This document shows positions 10,323 to 21,290 of a stretch of 64,000 bases of DNA, piece after piece. This DNA comes from Raphanus sativus (Eukaryota; Streptophyta; Magnoliopsida; Brassicales; Brassicaceae): contig NC_079515.1 of NCBI RefSeq assembly GCF_000801105.2, forward strand, positions 1,054,001-1,118,000, in the 5' to 3' direction. The position numbers and the translations under genes were made by a program. Numbering within the stretch: position 1 is the stretch's first letter; each line of letters opens with the position of its first letter. Under the pieces are notes generated by a model that ran no database searches, was not told the DNA's origin, and saw only the letters and a list, made by a program, of their open reading frames with translations.

Positions 10323-13300
10323 ATGCTGACTCTACTCTTCTTCTTCTTCTTCTCTCTCGGACTCCTCCTTCTTCTTGGTCTTCTCCTCAAACTCGCATAT
10401 GCCGACGGTAATAACTCCTTACAGAGTTTTGAATTCAATGTTAACTACCTTACCTTCTCATTTATGGTTATAGATTCTGTAGAACTGATTTGTTCTCTGC
10501 CTACTCCTGTAGGGGATTTAACTCTGATTTTGAAGAAGCATGTGAAGCGAGAAGCCATACAAGGAAAGGTACTGGATAGATAGATAGATAAGAATCGAAA
10601 ATATCCGTTTTTTTTCTTTCAGATTTGTGATTGATTTGGTATTTGCTCAGGTGGTCTGGATCACAGTGGCTAACCGTGGGATTGGTAAGTCAAGTTTTAA
10701 TGAAAAGTCTCCAACTTTATATATTGTGGCTGCAGCAGCTCATGTGTTATGTCTTCGTTTATGATTGAATTTTAGGGCAAGCTCTTGCTAAACAGTTTGC
10801 AAGTTTAGGTGCCAAGCTTATTCTTTCTGTTAGGACTGAAGATGAGCTAGTTCGTCTTAAGAGTGAGCTCAAAGGTACTAACTTCAAGAAAAAGTCTCCA
10901 GTTTTTAACTATTGAGCACTCTGTTTACTGTGATTGACTAAGCAGTGTTCCTCTAGGTAAATATGCACCAGAACATGTCAAGGTTTTGCGTTTAAATTAT
11001 GCTACCGGCGAAACGTGGCTCAAAAATGATGTAGAGCAAGCGCTGTCGCTTTTCCCTGGGGCTGGTGTTGATTATTTGATCCACAACGCTGCCTATGAGC
11101 TTCCGGTTAGTAACTTCCTTGCTATAAGTTTTGCATCTACTCAAGAGAGAGTCTTTTAGTTCAAAGCTATTTTTTTTTCTTTTTTTGTTGTTCAAGGGCG
11201 TGTCACTTCATTCTCCTTTTCTTGCAGAAATCAAATGCAGTGGATGCGAGTGAGGAAAATCTTAAGGTATTACATTAGTTGGGTAAAATCTGTAGGCACG
11301 ATAGTTACTTTGTGTTGCTTTATGTTATTCTTATAGATTTATTGACATATGGTTAATCAATGATTTTTGGGTGCAGACTATATTCAAGGTTAATGTATTT
11401 GAGACAATATCTCTCACAAAGTTTGTAATTCCTCATATGCTGAAAAAAGGAGGCGGTCATTTTGTTGTGGTACGTGGATACTAATGACCAGTTGATATAC
11501 TTTTTTTTGTTAACATCAATGTCTAGTGCTCTTAGTTTTGTGAAGCTTCACATAATCACTTTTTGTTAACATATATACTATTAAAGCAGGATATTATTGG
11601 TTTTTTTACTAAAAATACTCATTTATTTAATAACATTGCATATTTAATTAAGGGTAATCAAGTAATATTAATAACAAATCTATAGTGGGTCATTTTTTTT
11701 TTAAATCCAGCCCATTGCCCACATCATCTCTTTTGGGCCATTTGGGCCGAATAACAAATCAGATTCAATTTTTATTTTTTTCGGATTGGGTTCGAGTTGG
11801 ATCTTTCCGGATCCGGGTGGGTTCGGTTCTCATGCATAAGAACCTGAAAAATAACCAAATAACCAAAATATCTAAAACGGGTTCGGTTATTTATACTCAG
11901 AGTAACCAAAGTATCCGATTCGGTTCAATTTTTTGTATCCAAATTACTCAAAAGTAACCAAAAGTAACCAAAAATATCAATTCTATACAGTTTTTTGGAT
12001 AAACTTTTATCCAAACTATCATATTTTATCCAAAAATACTCAAAAGTACTAAAAATGACTACTATAGTTAACTTATGATATTAATTTAAAATATTAAAAT
12101 AATTATAAATATAATTATAACATATATTTTTAGATATATATTCACATTTCGGGTATCTTCGAGTACTCATTTGATTCTCGGTTTGGATAGGGTTCGGATC
12201 GGTTCTTCGGATATAGCAATTTAGAATTCATTCGGATATTTACCCCGGGTCTGATCGGGTTCGGAACCCTGATTTTTGGGTTGGTTCTTCGGGTCCGGAT
12301 ATTGTGATCAGGCCTATACTCATTTAAAATGAAACACGATAAAAAAAGATAAAAAGCTTAAGTTTTTTATAAAAAAAACAAATATATGAAAATATGACAT
12401 TTATTAAATATTTGTCAATTTTAAAAAAAAATAAAGGAAAATAAACCCGCGCTTTAAAAGCGCGGGTCAAAATCTAGTCAATGTCTTATAATCTAAGGTT
12501 CTTAGGATATATAGATTTGTTCATTTACTCTCAGGATTAATAATTGAAAGTTAAATCTATAATCAGATTAGCAGTGCTGCAGGGAAGATACCATCACCTG
12601 GACAGGCTATATATGCTGCTTCAAAACATGCTCTGCAAGGCTACTTCCACACCTTACGTTCCGAGGTATTGTATGTTTTAAGTAAAGAAACTAGGTGGTT
12701 ACCCATGATTCGCGGATATAAATATTATATGTAAATATATATATCATGTATTGAATGTCATAAAATTTCCATAAATTTGATAAAAATAACTGATGAATAT
12801 TTAGTAACAACAAATACTTGTGAAGTTATACATGTAATTATCACATTAACTTCCTCAACACATATTATGCATTTTTTTGAATTTTTGAATTCTTTCTGTT
12901 ATTATTTTTTTATTTAAAATTTTTTCTAATGTTTTTTTAATTTTTTAAATATTTTCTGCTAAATATTTATTTTTCTCTCTAAATAGTAATAAATGAACCA
13001 AAAATCAATTTTATAATTGTTTTCAATCATAACATTACCTTATTTAGCAGAAAATATTACCTTATTTAACATTACCTTATTTATCACATTAACTTCCTCA
13101 ACACATATTATGCATTTTTTTGAATTTTTGAATTCTTTCTGTTATTTTTTTTTTATTTAAAATTTTTTCTAATGTTTTTTTTAATTTTTTAAATATTTCT
13201 GCTAAATATTTATTTTTCTCTCTAAATAGTAATAAATGAACCAAAAATCAATTTTATAATTGTTTTCAATCATAACATTACCTTATTCACTTTATTATTT

Positions 13301-14052
13301 GATTTAAATGTAAAACTTTTTAAATCAAAATTCTCGCATGTTCCGTTAATATAATTCGCTCAATCTTTAAAGCCTAATTATTTATAAAGCATATATGGAC
13401 AGTATAAGAGATTAATAACTATTATAAATATGATTATATTGTTTATTTGAACATATATACACACTGTACTTTAAATACAATATAAATAATTTGAAATTTT
13501 TTGTTTGATAATATAGATTAGATTAGATTAGATTAGGTAATTCTACGATGAGTTTCCTTTAAAAAAACTTAATTAAATAAGTGAAAATTCAAATACCAAC
13601 AACCAAACAAACTAAGAGAATTAATTCTAAACTTCACTTATGAATAACACATAAGCAAAATCCACTTAAATGACTTATCAACTAATACATATGAGGATTT
13701 TTAATTGTACATTATAATTAATCTTTTTATTGATTAATTTTACTTTTAAACCACTTACCATATAATTTTATTATAATCAAAGCTATATGAATTATATTAA
13801 TAGAGTATTAACTCTAGTCTCATATTAGTATAATATTCCGTTTTAAAAATTTTATATTATAATAAACTTGTTAATTTAATACTATTATTTTAAAGGACTT
13901 ACCTTTATAATTTCATATTTTTAAATATACAAATACTTTAATCATTTCTGAAAGTGATAACTCAACCATTTCATCAACATTTGTCATTTAAAAATGACCG
14001 AATTTTTTAAAAGATGTATATTTGACAGTTTTGCATTTATTGGATATATCTT

Positions 14053-14091
<39 letters not shown>

Positions 14092-15800
14092 TGCATAAGA
14101 AATATTATTAGGTTTAAGTTAATTAGTTTTCTGGAACAAAATATTTTTTTGGATTCACTATTAATAAAATAATTAACAAAATATGTTTAAAACTGTTATA
14201 AATTAATTTTAAAATATCATATGTATTTATATGTATATTATAAATATCTTTAATGAAACTTTTGACAAAAAAATATTTTAAAAAAGAAACTTTTGATATT
14301 TAATTGTTTCCATAATCAAATTATTTTAATTCATCTATATTTAAGATGTTTAATAATTTGTTGGTAATATATATAGATTATATTAGGTAATTCTAAGATT
14401 AGTTTCCTTTAAAAAATTTAATTAAATAAATGAAACTTCAAATACCAACAACCAATCAAATTATAAAAATTAATTCTAAACTTCACATATAAATGACACA
14501 TAAGTAAAATTCATTTAAATGATTTCTCAATTAATATATAGGAGGATTGCATGCTAGCTAATATTTTGGCAATAAATCTAACAGTTTGTTCAACCATTAT
14601 GTTCGCATTGAATCAGTTCTATCAGAAGGGAATCAAGGTTACTGTTGTTTGTCCCGGTCCAATAGAAACCTCAAAGGGTACAGGAACATCAACTTCGAAA
14701 GACAAGAAGTCTCCTGAGGTTGGTTAACTGATTGATTGTGATCTGTTCATTAAATTGTCAGCACTTTTTTAAGTACTTTTGCCGTTGAATCCTCTGCTCT
14801 ATCAACTTTTTTTTGGATCTTCTATCTCTTTCTTTTTCTCTTTTAGTTTGTTTTTCTCAAGAATCTAAGTCTCTACGTTTCTCTTGACATGCAGAAGCGT
14901 ATGTCATCTGAAAGATGTGCAGAACTGATCGTAATCGCTGCATCTCATAACTTAAAAGAAGCTTGGATTTCATATCAGGTACCCTTCAAAATCTCGCATT
15001 ATGTTCCACTCAGTTCACACGTCTGATATAATGTTTATAAGGTTTATTTGTGGTCTTTTATCAGCCAGTACTGCTCGTGATGTATCTAGTGCAGTACATG
15101 CCTTTCCTTGGCTTCTGGCTCATGGACAAGGTACTTTATTTATTATATATTCTATCTTCTTCATAAGTTACTGATATGAGAAGTCCTGTTATTTCTTTCC
15201 CATTATTATCATATCATGAAGACGAGAGCTTGTTCGACCTCAACGTACATTGACACCAACGAACTCTTTACAGAAATGAAGGAAAAGGTAAGAAGTAATT
15301 TCTTGAAACAGAGTTGTATGGTCTTTTTGTCTTTGTCTTGATGTCCGGTTATGGTGCAGTGGGATGGTCTTGAGATCAAGACGACTGTGATTATATATGG
15401 AGGAGGAGCCATTATTGCTGTTTGTTTATCTTCCATTCTTGTTTGGTTATCTTCCATTCTTGTTGGTGCCATCAACTCTGTTCCTCTGGTAACAATCTTA
15501 TAAGATAAGAAAAAAACCTTTTTGATATCAGAGAGAAGTGGAATGGTTTTGACTTGAATGATGTTTGTTTGTTTGTTATGAGTGTGTAGCTTCCGAAAGT
15601 TTTGGAGGTTGTTGGTCTCGGGTGCACAGGATGGTTTGTCTACAGATACCTTCTCTTAAAGGTAACTAACTTATCCTAATCTATAGAAGCATCAATGATC
15701 TGACATGAATTGAAAATGTCTATGTTTCTTGTTCTTTCAGTCAAGCAGAAAGGAGTTGGCTGAGGATATTGGTTCCTTGAAGAAGAAGAGGGCCGAATAG
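10323..15800 (+). CDS. Chimeric SDR-CURT1 gene with Helitron-enlarged introns (copy 3)
   Basis: Fifteen exons give 410 aa: 10323-10407, 10513-10568, 10651-10684, 10776-10874, 10957-11105, 11228-11266, 11377-11469, 12567-12665, 14617-14718, 14895-14978, 15065-15130 (SDR), then 15222-15287, 15360-15488, 15590-15661, 15741-15800 (CURT1-like). The layout is the same as copy 2, and all borders are GT-AG with a total divisible by three. The SDR nucleotide motif reads TVANRGIG, so the first Gly of TGxxxGxG is lost, and NVFG is NVFE; the active-site YAASK remains. Introns 7 and 8 are 1.1 and 1.95 kb because of Helitrons, against roughly 0.1 kb each in copies 1 and 2. The tail ends KKKRAE rather than KKKITGTE. 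Catalytic activity is doubtful; the open frame suggests a recent origin or continued constraint. Confidence 0.68.
11572..12477 (+). mobile_element. Helitron in intron 7 of SDR-CURT1 copy 3
   Basis: It starts near TATATACTATTAAAGCAGG (a TC-to-TA variant of the usual start) and ends with the hairpin CCCGCGCTTTAAAAGCGCGGG plus TCAAAATCTAG, inserted between A and T. The empty site TTGTTAACATCAATGTCT can be read across the junction and also occurs uninterrupted just upstream at about 11508. The interior holds degenerate GGTTCGG/TTCGGGT arrays (11780-12300). Confidence 0.75.
12691..14546 (-). mobile_element. Reverse-oriented composite Helitron in intron 8 of copy 3
   Basis: The block is absent from the same intron of copies 1 and 2. 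It begins with CTAG after an A, and next to it is an imperfect hairpin (read on the minus strand CCGCGAATCATGG). It ends with GA before T; the minus-strand start reads TCCTCCTATATATTAATTGAG. A similar 5'-end-like stretch recurs inside at about 13600-13700, so two related elements may be joined. It also holds an internal duplication at 12841-13287 and a (TA)n run at about 14055-14088. Confidence 0.5.
12841..13287. repeat. Tandem duplication inside the intronic Helitron
   Basis: A unit of about 204 bp beginning TCACATTAACTTCCTCAACA occurs at 12841-13045 and again at 13084-13287, a period of 243 bp, with only small length changes in T runs. A duplication this well conserved must be recent. Confidence 0.8.
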
Positions 15801-15996
15801 ATTCTTTTCATAAAAATAAATAAACAAGCTTTCTTTCCTTCTGGAGTTTTTTTTTTGTAATGTGATTATTATACAATGTCTCTGTTTCAACAATGTATCT
15901 TCTTCAGTCTCAAAATTTATTTGACACTGTCAGAGTTTAAAAAGAGATCTTAGAAACACACTCATTTTACTTAGCACATAGTAAGATTATCTGCTC

Positions 15997-17500
15997 TCAA
16001 AGATCTTCACATGTAACTCGTCCTGTATAGTCATCCAACAAACCTTTGATCCCAGTGAACTTGAGTTCCTACAAAAGAACACCATAAAAAAGAGAAACTT
16101 CATGTGGTGGCCGGTAATGAAAAACTAGTGCAAGGCATTTGACGTCAGAAACTCACAGACAATACTACTGCCAGAGCTGCATACGGCTGATCAACTGGTT
16201 TTACAACACGAATTGCGACAACACCGTTCATTTTTTCCTTCTCTTCAGGGTAAAAGTTTCGGTAAACTCCGACACCTGCAGATAGAAGAGCTAACCAGGT
16301 TAGAACCACCAAGTCCACATAGCAAAAGAGATGCTTTCTAAAATGTTGTGTCTAAGTAACTTGGTAAAAAACATCTTCAAACCTTCTTCTATAGTCTCAA
16401 CTCCAGGAAGAACTTTTGCAAGACCTTCACCTCTCAGCATTTCTGAGAATGAAGTATAATAGCAAACGTCCTGCTATCCCCAAAAAAATGTTGATAAGAA
16501 AATGAAAACTGCTTGAATCTCTCAAGTCACAATGAAGAACTCAAAAGAGATACAATGATCAGTGACTACCTGAACTTCAAGCAGCAAGCATTTATTGAAC
16601 AAAATAAAAGCTCCTGAACTAATCCTGAGGGAGGACACACAAAACTAACATAGTTAAGTATATAGACTAAACCAATTACGAAGTCAATAAGATAAATCTA
16701 ATGTAATTTGTATTATTCTTAAAAAAATAGTGTAATTGTATAATTCTAGATATAAATAGTTGCAGGTTCATCAACAAAGGTTTAAAGAAGTAGACGACCT
16801 CATGTAGTCTCCTACTGCACACCTTCCTTCAGTAGTTTTGAGACCATCTGGTGAATGAGAGTGGCACCAGGGAATTACAAAATGAGATCGACCAAACAAA
16901 CTTGGAATCAAGTAAACAGAGACGGTTACCTTTCAACTGTGTGAAATAAGGCTCCTGGACATGAAGCTCAAAGTTTACCTTCTTCAACATCTGACATAAG
17001 AACAGATCTTTTATTAAATTTCCAAAACTTTTTCCTGATCCAATAAGTAGATAAGAAGGAGTTCTTTTTTTTTTCTTTCCATTGGTACATATATTTACCA
17101 AGTCATGTCCCAAACCATGAAACAAGTTGCTATACTTTTCAAAGTTTGAACCTTTGTCAACGGATAAACTCTTCTCCTCGGAAGTAAGACACTCAGACAA
17201 AGCCCTTGCTAGAATCTTGTACCTCGCAGGTTTTTCTGTGAAAACAGAGCCGTTTCTAAGTAAGTTCAGTTATTGTCTATGATCCTTAGATAGACAGACA
17301 AATAAGAATCTGATAACTTAACCTGTTGAATCTGTATCTTCCTCCTCCTCCAGGAGATGGAGGCAGAGATCTCGAGGTAGTTCAAGGTCGAGACTTGGAA
17401 CTGTTTCATCCAAATGAGAGCGCAGTGTAAACCGTAATAGTGGTTCCATGGTTTCTCCGATCTCCACTGACTTCGTTCCCGGCGACTGTGGCTGTTCCAT
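15997..17500 (-). CDS. ASCH-domain putative RNA-binding protein
   Basis: Eight exons on the minus strand give 252 aa: 17500-17323, 17235-17099, 16990-16930, 16847-16799, 16624-16570, 16470-16383, 16275-16157, 16068-15997. The N-terminal half is acidic and Leu-rich (PLLRFTLRSHLDET..., LELPRDLCLHLLEEEED). The C-terminal half fits an ASCH (PUA-like) fold: KVNFELHVQEPYFTQLK, then DGLKTTEGRCAVGDYMR, ISSGAFILFNKCLLLEVQ, then a helical tail. ASCH domains are thought to bind RNA. The Arabidopsis counterpart by order is At3g03320, next to the SDR gene. I chose the ATG at 17500; an in-frame ATG at 17584 would add 28 hydrophobic or basic residues. It converges on SDR-CURT1 copy 3, with about 200 bp between stop codons. 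Confidence 0.8.
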
Positions 17501-18695
17501 CCTCTCGGACAGTGTCTGTCTCCTGCTAAAGTCAACGTAGGGCCAAAGTGAGGATAATAAAAAAATTCTCTTGAAGAGTTGCATTAAGATCCCTAAATCT
17601 TATAAATATCACAAGATGTTCCAACAAAATTCAGAAGTTGAAGACAAGACCTTTCTCTTCTTCCGTGCAATGTGACGGAGTTTTTTTTTTTATGATACGT
17701 GTCAAGAGCAAGTGCACACACAGTTAATATTTTACTAACTCCGTTAGTTAATCTTTATAAGACGGAAAGTAAGAAACGTCTGTCGTTTGTCGAATGGTTG
17801 GTAACTATCATCTTTAACTAGAAGGTGTTATACTTCAAGCAAGTCAAAACAATTCATAACCATCATCTGAAAATGACATTACTGGTTCAAGCTCAAAATG
17901 CAACAACAACGCACATTCATGTTTCATGCATTCTACATGTTGTATGTTGTATGGAACATATTTTCCACCACTTTTATCAAAAAGTAATATATGAATTGAT
18001 CGGTATATTTTCTGTTTCAGAATCAAATCAGTCATCCAAGTTAATACTCTCACTGCCAACCAAATGAACATACAAAAATGCTTTAAATCAGTTGCAAAAA
18101 GAAATGCTCACAAAAAAAATGTTTACAAAAGACCTTTTTAAACCAAAAATACATCACATCCCGCCTTCTACGGGCTTACCCTAGTTAACATATATAGCAA
18201 TCTTGAACTTCAATAACAATTATCATAACTACGCTTTCACACAGATTTTAATGATCAGATATAAAGTCTGAACGCATATACCATCAGTTTGGTGGATATA
18301 TCATTAAGCCCCCCTTTTATACAAACACAACTTGCTCCACGTATATTTTTGTTTTGTGGTGGTAGTTAAACCCCTTGCTTTCATCAAATAACCAGTTCAG
18401 GTTAAGAAACAAACAAATGGCCAAAGTTTGAAACTCTGGACGTTAAGACATTTCTTTCATGAGATGTGAAAATAGAAAATTTAATAGTGATGGTTTACTA
18501 TCCGTGGAAAACTTAAGGAGGAAGATATTTTATACCACATAGTAGTCAAAATAGCACATGAAAACTCTCCTCTTTAAATATTTGCATTAAACATCAAATT
18601 AGTTTCATCATCTTTTTATAAGCTAAACACCTGAAAACTTTCAAGAGCCTTTTCTTTTCTCAGAAAGCAAAAGCACCTTTTTAGAGCTACAAGAT
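17501..18695. other. Intergenic DNA with a Helitron 3' end
   Basis: No gene is visible. At 18160-18185 a short hairpin, CCCG-CCTTCTA-CGGG, followed by CTTACCCTAG and then T, looks like a Helitron 3' terminus. I could not find its 5' end. The stretch just before 18696 is the promoter of the HMA gene (tttttataagctaaacacc near 18613). Confidence 0.4.
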
Positions 18696-19175
18696 ATGGA
18701 GCGAAAGGTACAAGTTCGTTTCCTTTTTCTTTTTTCATTCCCTTTTTTGATCAAATCATGCATCACTTCATTATTTAAGACGAGTTTTTGGCTATGTGAT
18801 CAGCAAACCATTGTGCTGAATGTTAAAATAGCCGATGACAAATACAGGATCAAAGCGATGAAGATTGCAGCAGGAACAAAAGGTAAATTTAAACAATCAA
18901 ACAAAACAACATCACAAAAAAAAAACACAAGCCTGATGAAAAATAATCATACGTTTTCAGGAGTTACGTTGGTGCAGTTTGAGAAAAAACAAGATAAGCT
19001 TAAGGTGGAAGGAGAGGCTGTGGATTTAGGTGCGCTTCTCCAAACTCTGAAGAAGAAAGTAGGCGAAACTATTGTCTCCGGATTTTTTCCTGGTTTTAAC
19101 GTTTCACAGCCCAGAAACCGTAATTTGGGAAGCACACCTGACACTCCAGTTTCCGAACCTGACACTCCAGTCTAA
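18696..19175 (+). CDS. Small HMA-fold protein lacking the metal-binding CxxC
   Basis: Three exons give 101 aa: 18696-18707 (only ATG GAG CGA AAG), 18804-18882 and 18961-19175. The protein reads MERK-QTIVLNVKIADDKYRIKAMK, then IAAGTKGVTLVQFEKKQ, DKLKVEGEAVDLGALLQTLK and KKVGETIV. This is the beta-alpha-beta-beta-alpha-beta pattern of heavy-metal-associated domains. The usual CxxC metal ligands are absent (the loop has no Cys), as in many plant HMA-like proteins with protein-binding rather than metal roles. The tail carries two copies of a TPVSEPDTPV-like acidic Pro/Thr motif and has no CaaX box. The tiny first exon is typical of this family. I do not recognise a specific name. Confidence 0.75.
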   Translation: MERKVQVRFLFLFSFPFLIKSCITSLFKTSFWLCDQQTIVLNVKIADDKYRIKAMKIAAGTKGKFKQSNKTTSQKKNTSLMKNNHTFSGVTLVQFEKKQDKLKVEGEAVDLGALLQTLKKKVGETIVSGFFPGFNVSQPRNRNLGSTPDTPVSEPDTPV

Positions 19176-19600
19176 TCCCTTTTTACACACCTCTACCCTT
19201 ATATCTAATTCTAAGTGGTTTTCTGGTTTAATAATGATGTGTTCTTGGGGGCAACATTTGACATGCTTTTCTATTTCGTTGGCGTTTCCGGTTTCTAGTT
19301 TTTTTATGGATATTATTTCACTTGTTTGAAAATCACTAGATTTACAGTTTGCTATCTGTTGTTGAATAAACTGTGTTGCATGATGAAAGTTGCAGATTTA
19401 TGAACATTTCAATAGCAATGGTTAAACTTTACATTAAAAAATGTTGTTATGACAGCATTAGATCATATACAACACCGCATTTACTTGGATCATGCCCAAC
19501 AAAAAAAAAATACTAAACCAACCAAAACGATCTTTACTACTACTATGCTTGGATCTTAGATTTAACAATGCAGTTTATTCATTATCTTAACTCCCTTAAG
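19176..19600. other. 3' flank and spacer
   Basis: This is the 3' region of the HMA gene followed by A-rich spacer. I see no coding signal. Confidence 0.5.
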
Positions 19601-19678
19601 CTAGCAGATCTTTTGAGCCTTGGATAACTTTGTCAATGCCTCTTCTAAGGGCTTACTGATGATCTCGTCTTTCCTACC
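19601..19678 (-). CDS. Possible terminal exon of an unrecognised gene (partial)
   Basis: The minus-strand frame GRKDEIISKPLEEALTKL-SKAQKIC ends at TAG (19601-19603). It is preceded by an AG acceptor and a loose pyrimidine tract. The composition is protein-like, but the expected upstream exon would lie in or beyond the gap at 19876-19975. I do not recognise the family and the call could be spurious. Confidence 0.3.
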   Translation of the reverse strand, partial: GRKDEIISKPLEEALTKLSKAQKIC

Positions 19679-19875
19679 CTTGGATAAAATCCCACAAAGC
19701 AATTAAGCAAACAAAGCAAACAAACTCAGATTCGGTTTTGATAAAAAAAAATTCAGGATGAAAACGGAAAAATATACACATAATTTATAAGAAACCAGCT
19801 TCAGATCCTGATGGCACTAATGCATACATTCATCGATGAGTGGTTTAAGTATGAGAGTGAGTTCCATCTTGTTTT

Positions 19876-19975
19876 NNNNNNNNNNNNNNNNNNNNNNNNN
19901 NNNNNNNNNNNNNNNNNNNNNNNNNNNNNNNNNNNNNNNNNNNNNNNNNNNNNNNNNNNNNNNNNNNNNNNNNNN
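19876..19975. other. Assembly gap (100 N)
   Basis: Exactly 100 N, a conventional unknown-size scaffold gap. Confidence 0.99.
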
Positions 19976-20100
19976 TTTTTTACTTTTTATTGAGCCAAAT
20001 GTAACTCTCTGCTTCGACGCTTTTGTAAACACTATTCTTCTTCCATTTTTTTGGGTATATATTCAACATTTTATATTAAAAAAAAAAAAGAAGCTCTCTT

Positions 20101-20234
20101 GCAATACAAGATGCACTTTTCCACTTGGAACCTTCTTGTCCAGCTAGAGTGTCAGATGAACAAGTGTTCTCTGAAACCTCCGGTTCTAGCAGAAGCTCCT
20201 CAAAGCGACAAGGTTTTACCAAGCTCTGCAGTGG
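20101..20234 (+). other. Possible coding fragment cut by a gap
   Basis: A frame without stops reads QDALFHLEPSCPARVSDEQV and then a Ser-rich stretch ending at the next gap. Base composition is less AT-rich than the surroundings. I do not recognise it. It may belong to the same lost gene as the putative exon at 19601-19678, but they lie on opposite strands, so this is weak. Confidence 0.25.
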
Positions 20235-20334
20235 NNNNNNNNNNNNNNNNNNNNNNNNNNNNNNNNNNNNNNNNNNNNNNNNNNNNNNNNNNNNNNNNNN
20301 NNNNNNNNNNNNNNNNNNNNNNNNNNNNNNNNNN
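20235..20334. other. Assembly gap (100 N)
   Basis: Exactly 100 N. Only about 260 bp separate it from the previous gap, so the islet between the gaps has uncertain placement. Confidence 0.99.
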
Positions 20335-20564
20335 ATCTTTCATGGTATGTAGGAGTCATTCTAAATTTTAAATATTTAGTCCACTCAAATTTCATATACC
20401 ACCTAAATTAGTGGAATTAGCATTATAAAATCTTCATTATCTAGAGAAACGGAGACAATAGAGGTTTTCAACTCTTTGACCATCATCTTATGTCAGTGCT
20501 CGATGAAAATATACACTAAAACTAGATTTTCATATATTTGAAATTGTAAAATCAAATGTTACAA

Positions 20565-21290
20565 TTCCCATGGGCTTTTCCTTTTCATAATGGATCATTT
20601 CAAATGTTAAAATTTTAATATTATTTTGTTATCCTGTTATTTTTTTGTAAATAATTTAAATTTATTAGAATTATAATATCTACAATTTTGTTTTACGAAG
20701 GTTTACATATTAATGGATGATGAGGACATCAAATCAGTATCAACAATGGAAAAAGAAATCAGGAGAAAACCAGTTGAAAACATGAAGTTAAGAAGAGCTA
20801 AAGTCGCAGATCATGACATATGTGCAATCAAAATGTCATATCTTACAAACCAGGAAGAATTTATTCGTGAAACCAGTTTTTCTGGATTCTACACTCAACA
20901 AGAGCATCAAATCAAAGGAGACCCCACTTACCTTATTTGGAAGATCATGAGCATATACTATGTCAACCTCATTATTGGCATCCAGACTACTTTTTGATAC
21001 TTTTAGAAGCACTCCACAACTCCTTAAGAGGCACCAGCACACACTGGATCAGGCGGATCCTTTAAGAATACCATCAAATAGAATGTTGTAATTCTCATGG
21101 GCTTTTCCTTTTCGTAGTGGATCATTTCAAATGTTAAAATTTTAATATTATTTTGTTATCCTGTTATTTTTTGTCAAAAATTAATAATTTAGAAAATTAT
21201 AATATCTATAAGTTTATTTTATGAAGGTTAGCATATAATGGATGATGATGATATCAAATCAGCATCAACCATTGAGAAAGAAATCAAGAT
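20565..21290. repeat. Direct repeat of about 190 bp, two copies
   Basis: The block from CATGGGCTTTTCCTTTTC through ATGGATGATGAGGACATC occurs at about 20569-20765 and again at about 21098-21285, with scattered substitutions and small indels. Each copy ends in a short open stretch encoding MDDxDIKSxSTxEKEI. Between the copies is about 330 bp of AT-rich DNA. It may be an old LTR pair, a tandem duplication, or two pieces of one gene remnant; no PBS or terminal TG...CA is clear. Confidence 0.6.
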
